Source of the DNA: Prorocentrum cordatum | Lineage: Eukaryota > Sar > Dinophyceae > Prorocentrales > Prorocentraceae | Reading direction: 5' to 3' | NCBI GenBank assembly: GCA_963575745.1 | Contig: CAUYUJ010000865.1 | Coordinates: 10,001-74,000, forward strand | Length of the DNA: 64,000 bases | Shown: in pieces, positions 42,751 through 54,028 of the stretch | Numbering within the stretch: the stretch's first letter is position 1 | Layout: every line of letters begins with the position of its first letter | Notes under the pieces: generated by a model | What the model was told of the DNA's origin: nothing | The model's input: only the letters and a program-made list of their open reading frames with translations | Databases searched by the model: none | Position numbers and translations under genes: made by a program

Positions 42751-43880
42751 CAGAGGATGTGAAGGCGGGCCGGCGACCGGGGCCGACCCCCTTCACATGT
42801 CCTGCTCGGATATCCGAGCAGAGGATGTGAAGGCGGGCCGGCGGCAGGGGCCGACCCCCTTCACATGTCCTGCTCGGATATCCGAGCAGAGGATGTGAAG
42901 GCGGGCCGGCGGCTGGGGCCGACCCCCTTCGAGCAGAGGATGTGAAGGCGGGCTGGCGGCCAGGGCCGACCCCTCTCACATGTCCTGCTCGGATATCCGA
43001 GAAGAGGATGTGAAGGCGGGCTGGCGGCCGGGGCCGACCCCTCTCACATGTCCTGCTCGGATATCCGAACAGAGGATGTGAAGGCGGGCCGGCGGTCGGG
43101 GCCGACCCCCTTCACATGTCCTGCTCGGATATCCGAGCAGAGGATGTGAAGGCGGGCCGGCGGCCGGGGCCGACCCCCTTCACATGTCCTGCTCGGATAT
43201 CCGAGCAGAGGATGTGAAGGCGGGCCGGCGGCCGGGGCCGACCCCCTTCACATGTCCTGCTCGGATATCCGAGCAGAGGATGTGAAGGCGGGCTGGCGGC
43301 CGGGGCCGACCCCTCTCACATGTCCTGCTCGGATATCCGAGCAGAGGATGTGAAGGCGGGCCGGCGGTCGGGGCGAGCATATCCGAGCAGCGACCCCCTT
43401 CACATGTCCTGCTCGGATATCCGAGCAGAGGATGTGAGGCGGGCCGGCGGCCGGGCCGACCCCCTCACATGTCCTGCTCGGATATCCGAGCAGAGGATGT
43501 GCAGGCGGGCCGGCGACCCCCTCACATGTCCTGCTCGGATATCCGAGCAGAGGATGTGAAGGCGGGCCGGCGGTCGGGGCCGACCCCCTTCACATGTCCT
43601 GCTCGGATATCCGAGCAGAGGATGTGAAGGCGGGCCGGCGGCCGGGGCCGACCCCCTTCACATGTCTTGCTCGGATATCCGAGCAGAGGATGTGAAGGCG
43701 GGCCGGCGGCTGTGGCCGACCCCAGTCACATGTCCTGCTCGGATATCCGAGCAGAGGATGTGAAGGCGGCAACCCCTGCCGCAGGCCGCCGTTCTCCATC
43801 GCAAGAGCGCGCGCGCAGACTGGCTCGGGCTGGCGGCCGAGGCCGCTTCCCTCCACATGTCCTGCTCGGATATCCGAGCA
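42751..43880 (+). repeat. 68-bp tandem array, left arm
   Basis: About 16 copies. Each contains the perfect palindrome TGCTCGGATATCCGAGCA and an inverted pair GATGTGAAGG / CCTTCACATGT around a GC core (GGCCGGCGGCCGGGGCC). Confidence 0.95.
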
Positions 43881-44067
43881 GAGGAGAGAATGCGCGAAGT
43901 TGCTGAAGGCGCCGTGCCACAGCAGCGCCGAGCAAGATCCGCAGCATTCGCAAGCAATTCAAGACATGTCTGGAGGGGCCCCGACGACCCACTTCACATC
44001 CACTGCTCGGATGTCCGAGCAGAGGATGTGAAGGTGGTCTGATCCAGCATTCGGCCTCCATGACCAT

Positions 44068-44096
44068 TGCCGCCGATGCCCCGGGACGTTTTCTGC
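44068..44096. other. 29-bp spacer at the centre of the fold-back
   Basis: TGCCGCCGATGCCCCGGG followed by ACGTTTTCTGC. The arms start immediately on both sides (CCATGACCAT and ATGGTCATGG). Confidence 0.93.
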
Positions 44097-44274
44097 ATGG
44101 TCATGGAGGCCGAATGCTGGATCAGACCACCTTCACATCCTCTGCTCGGACATCCGAGCAGTGGATGTGAAGTGGGTCGTCGGGGCCCCTCCAGTCATGT
44201 CTTGAATTGCTTGCGAATGCTGCGGATCTTGCTCGGCGCTGCTGTGGCACGGCGCCTTCAGCAACTTCGCGCAT

Positions 44275-45090
44275 TCTCTCCTCTGCTCGGATATCCGAGC
44301 AGGACATGTGGAGGGAAGCGGCCTCGGCCGCCAGCCCGAGCCAGTCTGCGCGCGCGCTCTTGCGATGGAAAGGCGGCCTGCGGCAGGGGTTGCCGCCTTC
44401 ACATCCTCTGCTCGGATATCCGAGCAAACATGTGACTGGGGTCGGCCACAGCCGCCGGCCCGCCTTCACATCCTCTGCTCGGATATCCGAGCAAGACATG
44501 TGAAGGGGGTCGGCCCCGGCCGCCGGCCCGCCTTCACATCCTCTGCTCGGATATCCGAGCAGGACATGTGAAGGGGGTCGGCCCCGGCCGCCGGCCCGCC
44601 TTCACATCCTCTGCTCGGATATCCGAGCAGGACATGTGAAGGGGGTCGGCCCCGGCCGCCGGCCCGCCTTCACATCCTCTGCTCGGATATCCGAGCAGGA
44701 CATGTGAAGGGGGTCGGCCCCGGCCGCCGGCCCGCCTTCACATCCTCTGCTCGGATATCCGAGCAGGACATGTGAAGGGGGTCGGCCCCGGCCGCCGGCC
44801 CGCCTTCACATCCTCTGCTCGGATATCCGAGCAGGACATGTGAAGGGGGTCGGCCCCGGCCGCCGGCCCGCCTGCACATCCTCTGCTCGGATATCCGAGC
44901 AGGACATGTGAGTGGGGTCGGCCCCGGCCGCCGGCCCGCCTGCACATCCTCTGCTCGGATATCCGAGCAGGACATGTGAAGGGGGCCGGCCCCGGCCGCT
45001 GGCCCACCTTCACATCCTCTGCTCGGATATCCGAGCAGGACATGTGAGTGGGGTCGGCCCCGGTCGCCGGCCCGCCTTCACATCCTCTGT
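44275..45090 (-). repeat. 68-bp tandem array, right arm
   Basis: About 12 copies of the same unit in inverse orientation. Confidence 0.95.
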
Positions 45091-45231
45091 CGCGGTGGCC
45101 AGTTCTCGCCGCCGGGAAAACCGACCCCTTTCGTTCGAAAGTGGTCGGTTTTCGTTTTTCCCTCCGTCACCTCGGCTGGACACGACGACGACGACGACGG
45201 AGGGCGATGACGAACACGACGACGGACGACG

Positions 45232-45262
<31 letters not shown>

Positions 45263-46669
45263 ACGACGACGACGATGGACGACGACGACGATGACGGACG
45301 ACGCGACGACGACGCGCGACGTGACGACGACGAACAACGACATACGACGACGACGACGACGACGACGGACGACGCGACGACAACGGACAACGCACGACGG
45401 TGGACAGGACGAGGGAACGAGGACGAGTACGAGGACCACGACAAGGACGACGACGACGCCGCCGACGACGACGACGACCGAAACGACGACGACCGACGGC
45501 GACCGGCGGCGACCGACGGCGACGACCGACGACCGACGAAGACGACCGACGATAGACGATGACGACGACCGACGACGATGGATGACCGACGACACGGACG
45601 ACCGACGACCGACGATCGACGACCGACGACCGACGACGACGGTCGACGTCGACGACGACGACGACGACCCCTGGGTCCTGTCCCGGGGCGCTTCCTGGCC
45701 AGAATCTCGAGGCGGATCCAGCCGCGGGCGCCCCCGCCGATTCCCAGAACGGATTTGCAGCTCCCCGAAGCTTCGATCCTCGAGCCTCGATCCTCGACCC
45801 GAGGCCGCCCCCGGAGGCCCAGAAGAGGCCAAAATCGTCGACAGTGTTCGACCACCTCGACGTTTGATCGACGACGGCGGCGGCGGCGACGTCCGCTCAG
45901 ACGGCATATTTAGGCAAACCCGGGTCCGAGGGTAGTAGAGTCTGGAGTCCTACTCCCAGGAGGCCCCGGAAACCCATCGTGGAGCTACGGGCTATCTTAG
46001 GGCCCTCTCGGGGCAGGCAGGCGAGCAGGCATGCGCGCGGGCGCGGACAGGCAACCTCCCCAATGCTTCCTGCCTCTCTCCCTCCCCTCCCTCCGTTCCC
46101 CTTGCCGTCCCGCTCCGCCCCTCCCACTCCCTTCCATTCCACCCCACTCTCGCGTCCGACTCCCCTCCTCGCCTCGCCTCCCCTGCCTTCCCTTGTCCCC
46201 CGTCCTGCCCTCCCGTTCCTTTCCTCCCCTCGCCTCTCCTCGCCACGCCTCGCGGGGTGGTGGATGGAGGGCCGGGGAGGCGGGGGAGAGGAAGAGGGAG
46301 AGGGAGAGAGGGAGGGAGGGAGGGATATGAGTGATAGAATAATGGAAACGGGAAGGAGATAGACGAAAGGCAGCCAGCAAGAGCAAGAGGACCATGATGA
46401 TGGTGATGCTGCTGATGATAATTTTGATGATGGTGATGACGATGATTACGATGATTACGATGATGGTGACGATGGTGCTGCTGATGCTGATGCTGATGAT
46501 GATGCTGCTGATGATGATGATTATGATGAACAGGGAGAGTACATGTGAGCAAACGGTCAAACTCAGAGCCTGGAGCAACATTCACTTCTAATAAGCAGGA
46601 GGCCACAGCACAGGGCCACTGGGAACCACAACCTCAAGATTGCGAACCACAGCCTCATGATTCTTGCTT

Positions 46670-46859
46670 TATTATGAGATATCCTACGTTCTTAGTCTGC
46701 GCTGCGCAAGTCGGTCGTGGCGTGCGCGTTTGCGCGCGCGCGTGCGTGCGTGGAATATGTGCACGTGTGTCCGTGCGTGGTGGTCTGCGGCAGTGCTGCG
46801 TTATGCCGTGCTGCCCTGCCGTGCTCCTGCGGTCTGCGTGAACGTATGTTGCCTCTGTG

Positions 46860-46891
<32 letters not shown>

Positions 46892-46999
46892 TGTGTGTGT
46901 GTGTGTGTCTGTGCGTGCGCGTGCGTGTGCGTGCCCCTATCTGCGCGTGCCTATGTGCGCGTGCCTCTGGGTGCGGCTGTGTGAATCGATGTTCTATGT
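46670..46999 (+). repeat. Right half of the fold-back insertion site; 3' flank of unit D
   Basis: Continues the sequence found at 27810-28151: CCTACGTTCTTAGTCTGCG, GGAATATGTG, GAACGTATGTTGCC and (GT)n. It then meets the tail of unit D at 47000. Confidence 0.85.
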
Positions 47000-47363
47000 G
47001 TTAAATGAATAAAATCAAAGACGGGGCCTTCAAGGCAACTGGTGGCCAGAAACGCAGACAGGGCCAGACGGGGCCCGCGTTACCGAAAGAAGCCGAGTCC
47101 TGAGACAGGCCCTCCCAAAGGGGCCACCTGGGCCGCCTCGCGACACGGGCCAGGGAAGGCGGACGGCAAAGCCACTAGCTCTGGCCCCCAACCTGCCCGC
47201 GCCAATCATGCAAGCACTGCGAGAACAGAAGCTGCGCATGTCCACAACCGAACTCGACTGCATTGCAAATACACCACGTGCACATTCAAATGCAGGAGAC
47301 ATAACCCACTGAACAACTACAGCCCCCCACCTCCAATGGGGAACAGACGTGCAAGGCGAATCA

Positions 47364-48106
47364 TCACTCAGAAGGCATTCCGAACACGCAGGGAAAAGAC
47401 GTCTCACGAGGAACACTAACCACGCTACTCCAACCACTCCTCGAATCCAAGCCTGGAGGCAGCGGCGCCCCGCCTGCAGTACCTCCAGCACTCGCTCCTT
47501 CATCCGAGGGCGCCTGCACCGTCGCGGCATCCGCTGCGAACCAAGCGCGGGCGACGGCCGCCCTCGCGCGCCACCAATCACGAGCCGCGACCTCGCCACG
47601 AGCCCTGGCGCCGCCGCCCCCACGGAAGAGGGCCTGCGGGAAGGCGTCGAGGCACGCGGCGGCGGCGGCAGCAACATGTCCAGCAGGTTCGGCAGCTGGC
47701 GGCCCCCCAACCGAGCAAGCGGTGGCCACGTCGGCCTCGCCGTCGAAGATCACGCCGTCGGAGTCGGAGCACTCGCCAGCAGCGCGCGGCGGCGCCGCCA
47801 TTCCTCCGCGCCGCATCCTCCTGCTCGGGGGCCACTCCCCGCAGCAGGGCCGTCAGCGCGGGCGCGATCGCCCCCAGGCGGTCGGCCAGCTCGGCGTCGC
47901 CCACGTAGGGCGCGAAGCACCGCCGAACGGCCTCCAGCTCGCTGCGCAGGGCCGCTGCCTCCGCGAGCGCCGCCTTCACTCCGTTGTCCGCTGCCTCGAG
48001 CGCCCGCCTCCGAGCCGCAGAACGCCCCGCGCGCGTCCGCCGCGGCTCGCCGAGGCAGCGCGTGCAGCACCAGGAACACCGCCCAGCGCCCCCGCCCGCT
48101 CCATCA
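47364..48106 (-). pseudogene. Retroposon D protein remnant
   Basis: After the spliced leader a frame reads RRRALEAADNGVKAALAE and LRSELEAVRRCFAPYVGDAE, a helical segment. It then shifts to the frame ending at 47364, with DSDGVIFDGEADVATA and ARDWWRARAAVARAWFAAD. The DWWRAR block places it in the same family as G and H. Frames change at about 47.8 kb. No function assigned. Confidence 0.5.
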
Positions 48107-48140
48107 TGCCCAAGCGCCCGCCGCCGAGCGCCGACCCAGG

Positions 48141-48162
48141 CTTGAGCCAAAATGACTACGGA
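48141..48162 (-). other. DinoSL relic, retroposon D
   Basis: One substitution (AATGACTACGG on the plus strand for AATGGCTACGG). Confidence 0.9.
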
Positions 48163-48434
48163 TGTGCTCCTGTGTGTTCTGCCGTGTTCCTGTGTGTTCT
48201 GCCGTGCTCCTGCGTGTCCTGCCGTGCGGCTGGTTGTTCTGCCGTGCTTCCATGTGTTATGTGTGTTCTGCCGTGCTCCTGCGCGTTCTGCCATGCTCCT
48301 GCTTGTTCTGCCGTGCTCCTATGTACTCCGCGTGTTCGGCCGTGATCCTCGTGATCCTCCGTGCTCTGCCGTGCCCCTGCGTGTTGCGGCGTGCTCCTGC
48401 GCGTTCTGCCGACAGATCTGGCGTGTACCTGTGC
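48163..48434. repeat. GTTCTGCCGTGCTCCTGTGT minisatellite between units D and C
   Basis: About 13 copies of the same 20-bp unit as in array one, lying between the D leader and the C tail. Confidence 0.9.
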
Positions 48435-48613
48435 GTTAAAGCTAAAGTTAAAGACGGAGCCTTCAAGGCAGAAGGGCAAAAGGGGAACCCCTGCGAAACC
48501 AAAACGGGGCGGCCCCTTCGGGCCTGGGCAGGCGGAAGGGCCAAACCCCCTCAGACGCCCAACCCCCCCACCGAGGCGAGACCAGATCTACATGCAGAAT
48601 GCAACTGCACGCC

Positions 48614-49765
48614 TCACTCAGCCTGGCCGGAGACCTGGGCCGCCTCGAGCAACCGCAGCCCCTCGGCCAGATCGCCGCTCAGGGTTGCCGCCTGGGCCGC
48701 CTTGGCCGCAGCCAGCCGCTCCAGCGCTCGCACGCCAGGGGCATCGGCCTCGAGGCTGCTTTCAGCGCCCTCGCGCCTGGAGCCCGCGCGCCCCAGCCAG
48801 GCAGCGCGCGCAGGCTCGTGCACCGCGGCCTGCTCGCTGCTGCCCGAGACCTCGTTGCGCTCCTCGGGGCCTACCTCGGAACCGTCGGCCGCGAGCGCTA
48901 GCGCGCCGTGCTCCTCCTCGGCCTCGTTCCCACCGCCGCGCCTGGAGCTCGAGCGCTCCAGCCAGGCAGCGCGCGCCAGCTCGCACTCCGCGGCCAGCTC
49001 GCTGCCGTCCGAGAACTCGTCGCGCAGGAACTGCCCGTGCTCGGACCCGAGATCCTCGAACTCAGAATCCCCCTCGAACTCCGAATCCCCCACTAGGCTG
49101 CCCCCGCTCCGCCACGGCCGCCACGCCGAGCAACACGCCGCAGCAGCGCGATCCTCCTCGGTTTCGCAGCCGAACTCCGCGATGATCTCCTCCGCCTCGG
49201 TGCTGTCGGCGCCGCCCTCGCCGCAGCCCTGCTCGGCCAGCTGCGCCACGCCGAGCTCCTCCAGCAGCGCTGCCCGGCGCGACCACTCGGGGATGTACGG
49301 CTGGGCGCTAGACGCTAGACCGCAGCGGGGTCCTCGCGGCCGCCACACGGGCGCTGGGCAGCTGCGCTGGCGCCTCGGCCACGCAAGCATCCAATGCGCA
49401 CTCGATCGGCGGCTGCACTTCGCAGACGCAGGTCTCCACCTCACACACGATGGCACTCTGCGCCGCACCGCCGCGCCCATCCCCAGGAAGGGGCCCTCCT
49501 GGGAGGCGCGGCCCGCGTTGAGCCCTGCGCCATGCCTGCGGCGGGGCGTCTGCCGCCGGGGGCAGCGCTCGGCATGCCACGCGAGGTTCCGCCGCAGCCG
49601 CTGCGCCCTGGTTTCGCGGCGTCCGCGGACGCGCGCAACCAAAGCGGGCCGCGCGATGGCTTCGCGGCGGCGGGCCTCCGCCTCCGCGGCGTCGCCGCGC
49701 GAAACGCACTCCAGCTGCGCCTAGAGGCTGGCGATGACTTCCTTCGCCTCCCGCAGTTCCCTGGA
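48614..49765 (-). pseudogene. Retroposon C protein, main part, frameshifted
   Basis: Directly after the insertion the frame reads ELREAKEVIASL, TAG at 49721-49723, then REAIARPALVARVRG and RNLAWHAERCP. The related sequence then moves to another frame (ADAPPQAWRRAQRGPRL, SAIVCEVETCVCEVQPP) and returns with DLGSEHGQFLRDEFSDGS and AEGLRLLEAAQ near 48630. These are the conserved blocks of the G/H family. The N-terminal part is at 51758-51831. Confidence 0.6.
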
Positions 49766-50650
49766 GCTTGTTTTTTTATTGGGGGGGGTAACGCCCGTTA
49801 CGGGGGGGGGTCCGGCCCCAAGTTGGGGGTAACGGTAACGCGCGGCGGGGCCCTCGCACGGGCCCTGGTACTTATTACCAGCACAACTGTCGGCACGGTA
49901 GGCTTCGTCGTCGTCGTCGTCGCCGCTGTCGTCGTCGTCGAAGCCGACCGTGCCTGTGCACACTACACAAGCTCTGTACACCGCGATGCCGTTGTACACC
50001 ACAACTGCGGCAGAAATGGCATGTGTGTGCACCACGGCGACTGAGCACATCATGACAGGCGGGTGCACCACAGCGCCTTTGTACATCTCACTGTTGGTGC
50101 ACACCACGGCGCCCGCGTGCACCACAGCTGCTGTTTCAACGCCCCGTGTTTGCACCAGAATGCCAGCGTACACCACAAAGCTTGTGTACACCTGTAAGGT
50201 ACCGGCGGAGCGAAAGTCCAGAAAATCGTTCGGGGCCCAACCGTGGCCCTTTCATTATGTGAGCTGCTTGCGGATCTGAGTTTTTTTGGTTCAAAAAGCG
50301 CTCGGACCTGTTGAGCCCACAGCGCCTGTGTACTCCGTTGCGACTGTGTACATCATGGGGGTGTGAACCGTGGCGCCTGTGTATACCACATGGCATGTGT
50401 GCACCACAAAGCTTGCGTACGGTTTTTTTTGTGCGGAGTGTAAACCACGCGCCGTGGGGGCGCGCGGGGCGACGGCAGCCTAGGGAATACAGGAAGCAGG
50501 AGCTCCCTGCACAGGCACAAGGCCCTTGAGACATGTGTCGACGGCTGGAGCGTGCACGCATGTGCGCCGTCGTCGTCGCCGTCAGTTGCGACGGCGACCG
50601 GGGGGGCGACGGCGGCGGCGGCGGCGACACGGGCGGCGGCGACGGCGACC

Positions 50651-50683
<33 letters not shown>

Positions 50684-51757
50684 ACGACGCCGACGGCGGC
50701 AAGCGGCGGCGGCGGCGGTGAAGGTGACCGCCGCGGCCGTCACCGCCGTCGTCGTCGCCGCCGATGCCGCCGTCGCCGTCGCCGCCGCCGCCGTCTCCGC
50801 AGCCAGTTGCCGAAAGCTTCAGCAGCGCTTGGGGCCCACTTGCTGGATACACATGCGGGGGGCTGGCGTGACCAGCCGCGCGAGGTAGGAGGGCCCAGCG
50901 CTGGAAGGACATGCGGCCACATCCGCGTGCAGGTCTCGCCCAGTCCAGCCCCTTGCACCAGAACAGGGAGAATGGAGGGAGGACAGTGGTAGTAGTCATA
51001 ATGATATTGTGAGAGTGCACCGGCTGGTTGCGCCATGGCTTGCCCGATGCGTTACACCACACGTTGTGCTTGCGTACAAGTGCCTGCGCCATAGGTTGAG
51101 CCGTAAACTGCGCCATAGGATGCGCTCCCAAGGCGCGCCATAGCTTGCGCCATAGGATGCTCCTCCTCCTCCTCCTCCTCCTCCTCCTCCTCCTCTTCTG
51201 CCCCCTCCTCCTCCTCATGCCCCTCCTCCGATCCCCCATCACCTCCTCCTCCGATCCTGTTCCAACCCTCCTCGTCCTCCTCGTCCTCGTCCTCCTCCTC
51301 CTCCTCCTCCTCCTCCTCCTCCCTCTGCCTCGCTTCCCCCTCCCCCCAAGAGGCGAGAGGAGGTGGAGGGCACGAGCACTGGAGGGAGTGCAGAAGCAAG
51401 GCAAAGGAGGTGGAGGGGCCAGGCCGGAACCCATTGAAGGGTTCGCGCCGAGGGATGCGAACCTCGAACCTCGAGGATCGAGGCACCCTGGCCCTCGAAG
51501 GCATTCGTCGTCGCCGCGGCTGGACGCGGCTCGGGAAACTGGTGCGTCTGAGCCCCAGTCGGGCCCCGTGGGCCCATTTTGAGTTTGCGCCGAGGTTCGA
51601 ACCCCGAACCTCGAACCTCAGCACACATGTGAGCGTCACAGCATGCCTGCCTGGACGGAGGGGGGGTCCGCACCCCCGTCCCCGTACGCTCGTTACCGTT
51701 ATGGGGGGGGGGGGGCCGTAACGGGCGTTACGGGTCCGAACAATAAAAAACAAGCTC
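49766..51757. mobile_element. Non-autonomous TIR element inserted in retroposon C
   Basis: Left end GAGCTTGTTTTTTTATTGG, then TAACGCCCGTTACGG. The right end, read inward, is GAGCTTGTTTTTTATTG and CGTAACGCCCGTTACGG. Terminal inverted repeats are thus about 40 bp with small gaps. The trinucleotide CTG flanks both ends (49763-49765 and 51758-51760). Inside are degenerate GTGTACACCACA repeats (49.94-50.43 kb), GCC/GTC triplets (50.57-50.80 kb), GCGCCATAGG repeats (51.03-51.16 kb) and a TCC tract (51.16-51.33 kb). I see no transposase, so it must be moved in trans. The superfamily is not assigned. Confidence 0.82.
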
Positions 51758-51831
51758 CTGTCAAGCCGTCTCACCAGGTCGTCCGCTGCCCAGCGGGCCG
51801 CCGCGACACCGGTGAGCACCTCCCCCACCAT
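51758..51831 (-). pseudogene. Retroposon C protein, N-terminal fragment
   Basis: The ATG at 51831 gives MVGEVLTGVAAARWAADDL and VRRLD, then the insertion begins. Skipping it and one CTG copy continues in frame to ELREAKEVIASL. Confidence 0.65.
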
Positions 51832-51871
51832 TCTGCCCAAGCGCCCGCGCGCGGCGCGCGCCCGAGCACGG

Positions 51872-51893
51872 CTTGAACCAAAATGGCTACGGA
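51872..51893 (-). other. DinoSL relic, retroposon C
   Basis: One substitution (CTTGAACCAAAATGG on the plus strand). Followed by the 13-bp linker TGTGCACCCGTGT and the tail of B. Confidence 0.9.
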
Positions 51894-52281
51894 TGTGCAC
51901 CCGTGTGTTAAAGTTGAAGACGGGGCCTTTCAAGGCAAAAGGGGAAACCCCTACGAAACCTAAACGGGGCGGCCCCAGCGGGCCTGGGCAGGCGGGAGGG
52001 CCGCCCCCTCAGACGCCCACCCCCCCCTCCGAGGCGAGACAGATCTACAAAAAGAATGCAACTGCGCGCCTAATCTTCGCTCCTGTGTGGTTCTGCTTCA
52101 GCAGCGCACCAAGTCAAACAGGAAAACATCAAAGTGCAAGGCCTTGGGACGGGCGAGCCCCGAACAAGCTTGCACAGCCGCGCGCGGCGAGGCCCGGGCG
52201 GAGCGCGGAAATCTACGCGCCAACGCGCCGACGGCCAGAAGGCCCGCAAGGGGTCCACAAGAGGACGCACGCAGGGACCCA

Positions 52282-53951
52282 TCAATCATCAAGCTGGGCC
52301 AGGGCCTCGGAGCGGCGAAGCGCCTGCTGCTCGGCGAAGCTCGGCGAGCCCTGGGCCAGCCATTCGGCGCGCTGAAGGTCGTACTCGGCCGCGCGCTTAC
52401 TGCCATCAGAAAACTCCTCTCTGAGGAACTGGCCATGGTCGGGTCCGAGGTCCCTGAAGACACCCGCCACGGAGGAGACGTAGGAACTGCTGTCACAATC
52501 GCGCGCGGCGGTGCACGGCGGGCCATCACCTGCAGCCGCCTCGGCGAAGAAGCTCTCCATGGAGGCCAGCACGCCGGCCGCGCGGCGACGCGCATCAGGA
52601 GGCCTGGGCGTGAAGCCAATGCCAGCTTCGCGGAGAAGGAGCAGCAGCGCGTCCTCGTCGCCAACTGCCACCGCTGCTGCCAGGAGAGGGAAGACGCGCT
52701 TCGCGAGCTCACGGCGCGAGCCGTCATCATCCACCTCGGAATCGAAGTCGCCGCCCACAACCTCGCGGTCGACGACGGCTGCCTCCGCGCTAGCCGCCAC
52801 CTGGCGCTGCAGCACTCGAAGCCTCCAGGGTCCTCTTGGCGCGGTGGGCGCAGGAGGAGCCCGTGTGCCCCCGCTCAAGAGGGCCGCATCATTCCGAGCC
52901 AAGTATTGCACAATCTGGGTGTCGAGGCGAGCGCTGTCCGAACAGATCGCGCTGCGCGCCGAGCCGTCGGGCGCGTCCACCTGCTGCACGCCCCCACGCG
53001 GTGACCGAAGGAGCCCACGGAGGCGGGGGCATCGCTGGCGCTGCGATCCGCACGCCCGCCAGGCACCACACCGCCGCCCACGCCCTGGGCAGGCGCGCCA
53101 GCAGCCTCCAGGGGCGGAGGCGGCCCAGGGGCCGCGGGGCCGACGCCGACGCTGCCCTCCAGCTCGCCAGCGCCAAGAGCGCCATCGTCGTCGGAGTCGG
53201 TCACGTCTTTCTGAGAGAACCGCACGGTCTTGACCACGTCCAGGGACTTGGTGCGACGCCTGCGGCACTTGGCGCCGCGCCTCACCATGGGGCCCGCGGC
53301 GCCTGGGGCGTCAGCAGCAGCATCGCCGACGCCTGCCACGGGGACGGCCCACTCCCCGCCCGACTCGCAGCAGCGCCAGAGGCTGGGAGCCCACGGCCCT
53401 GCGCCGACGCAGCTCCCTCCTGATGAGCCGTCGCCAGACTTGTCCTTCTCGCTGTCGACCTCTTCGAGCTCGGTGGCCGCCGAGGGTGGGCCTGCAGCGC
53501 AGCGGCGGAGGCTAGGCTGCCATGGCCCTGCCGCCGCCGCACGCCCAGCACGCACCGCGCGCCCGCCCCGCTGGGCGCAGGTAGGCCGCTCCAGCGCCGA
53601 CGCCAGCGCAGCGGCTCCATCGCCCAGCAAGGCGTGCGCGCCAAGGTTCCGCGCCGCACGGACGGCTCCTCCTGCCTGCTGGCCGCGGATGGCCTGCAAC
53701 AGAGCTGGAGCCATCGCCGCGAGTCGGAGGGCGAGCTCCTGGATGTTCGCCGAAGGGGCCTCGACGGCCATCGCCAGCGGCGCCGGCGATTCCACGGCCG
53801 TGCGGACGGCGGCCGCCACCGCAGCCGCTGCTACATGCCGCGTTGCGCCCGCCGCGCCCGCAGCCGCCCCGCGCGCTGCTAGCTCGACGGCGCCAGCCAG
53901 CGCGCCCCAGGCCGCGGGATGCGCATCCACATCGCTGACATCGCCCGACAT
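52282..53951 (-). pseudogene. Retroposon B protein, unrecognised family, frameshifted
   Basis: The ATG at 53951 (MSGDVSDVDAHPAAWG) opens 358 codons ending at 52875. That frame has Ala-rich helices, acidic DSEKDKSGDGSSGG and a basic stretch (KCRRRRTKSLDVVKTVRFS). The family blocks then appear in the overlapping frame ending at 52282: VQYLARNDAALLSGG, GDEDALLLLLREAGIGF, and DLGPDHGQFLREEFSDGS with RAEWLAQG. The last block matches unit C closely. The frame changes at about 52.9-53.0 kb. Function unknown. Confidence 0.58.
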
Positions 53952-54006
53952 CAGCGGAAGACCATGGCCACTCAAGAAAGCGGGAAACGGCGCCCCCCGC
54001 GCGGCT

Positions 54007-54028
54007 CTTGAGCAAAAATGGCTACGGA
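54007..54028 (-). other. DinoSL relic, retroposon B
   Basis: One substitution (CTTGAGCAAAAATGG on the plus strand). Followed by the 13-bp linker TGTGCACATGCGT and the tail of LINE A. Confidence 0.9.

Larger units (their letters stand above)
41086..46669. mobile_element. Giant fold-back element, 5.6 kb
   Basis: Two inverted arms, 41086-44067 and 44097-46669, surround a 29-bp spacer. Arm ends are AAGCAAGAATCATGAGG and its complement. In order, each arm has a CAT microsatellite, a CCCT/GGGA tract, a CGT microsatellite, an internal hairpin and an array of a 68-bp unit. Arms differ mainly in repeat copy number (2,982 and 2,573 bp). Flanks read TTAT before and TATTAT after, compatible with a short AT-rich target duplication. 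The homologous locus at 27.8 kb lacks the element. There is no ORF with coding character, so it would depend on a transposase supplied elsewhere. Confidence 0.85.
47000..48162 (-). mobile_element. Retroposon D, SL-headed, tailed
   Basis: A 1.2-kb unit, most 3' of array two. Its tail is degenerate (TTAAATGAATAAAATCAAAG in place of the TTAAAG repeats), but the GCCTTGAAGGC hairpin, CCCCGTC and the 3'UTR (TGGTGGCCAGAA, GACGGGGCCCGCGTT) match LINE A. Confidence 0.78.
48435..51893 (-). mobile_element. Retroposon C, SL-headed, tailed, split by a TIR element
   Basis: Spliced leader at 51893, coding start at 51831, interruption by the element at 49766-51757, then the remaining coding region and a tail at 48435-48469. 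Without the insertion it would be about 1.47 kb. Its 3'UTR (GTTGCATTCTGCATGTAGATC, CTCGCCTCGGTGGGGG) is shared with B. Confidence 0.8.
51907..54028 (-). mobile_element. Retroposon B, SL-headed, tailed
   Basis: A 2.1-kb unit. Spliced leader at 54028, coding region in two frames, 3'UTR with GTTGCATTC...TGTAGATCTG and CTCGCCTCGG, hairpin with one extra base, short TTTAAC tail at 51907-51936. Confidence 0.82.

Noticed and set aside
42751-43880. 68-bp repeat array as CRISPR
   Set aside because: Whole units are repeated with no unique spacers, the units are palindromic satellite DNA, and the genome is eukaryotic.
50136-51434. A 432-codon frame as transposase of the TIR element
   Set aside because: It is low-complexity Arg/Glu/Pro sequence from triplet and G/C runs, with no DDE-type spacing or zinc motif that I can see.
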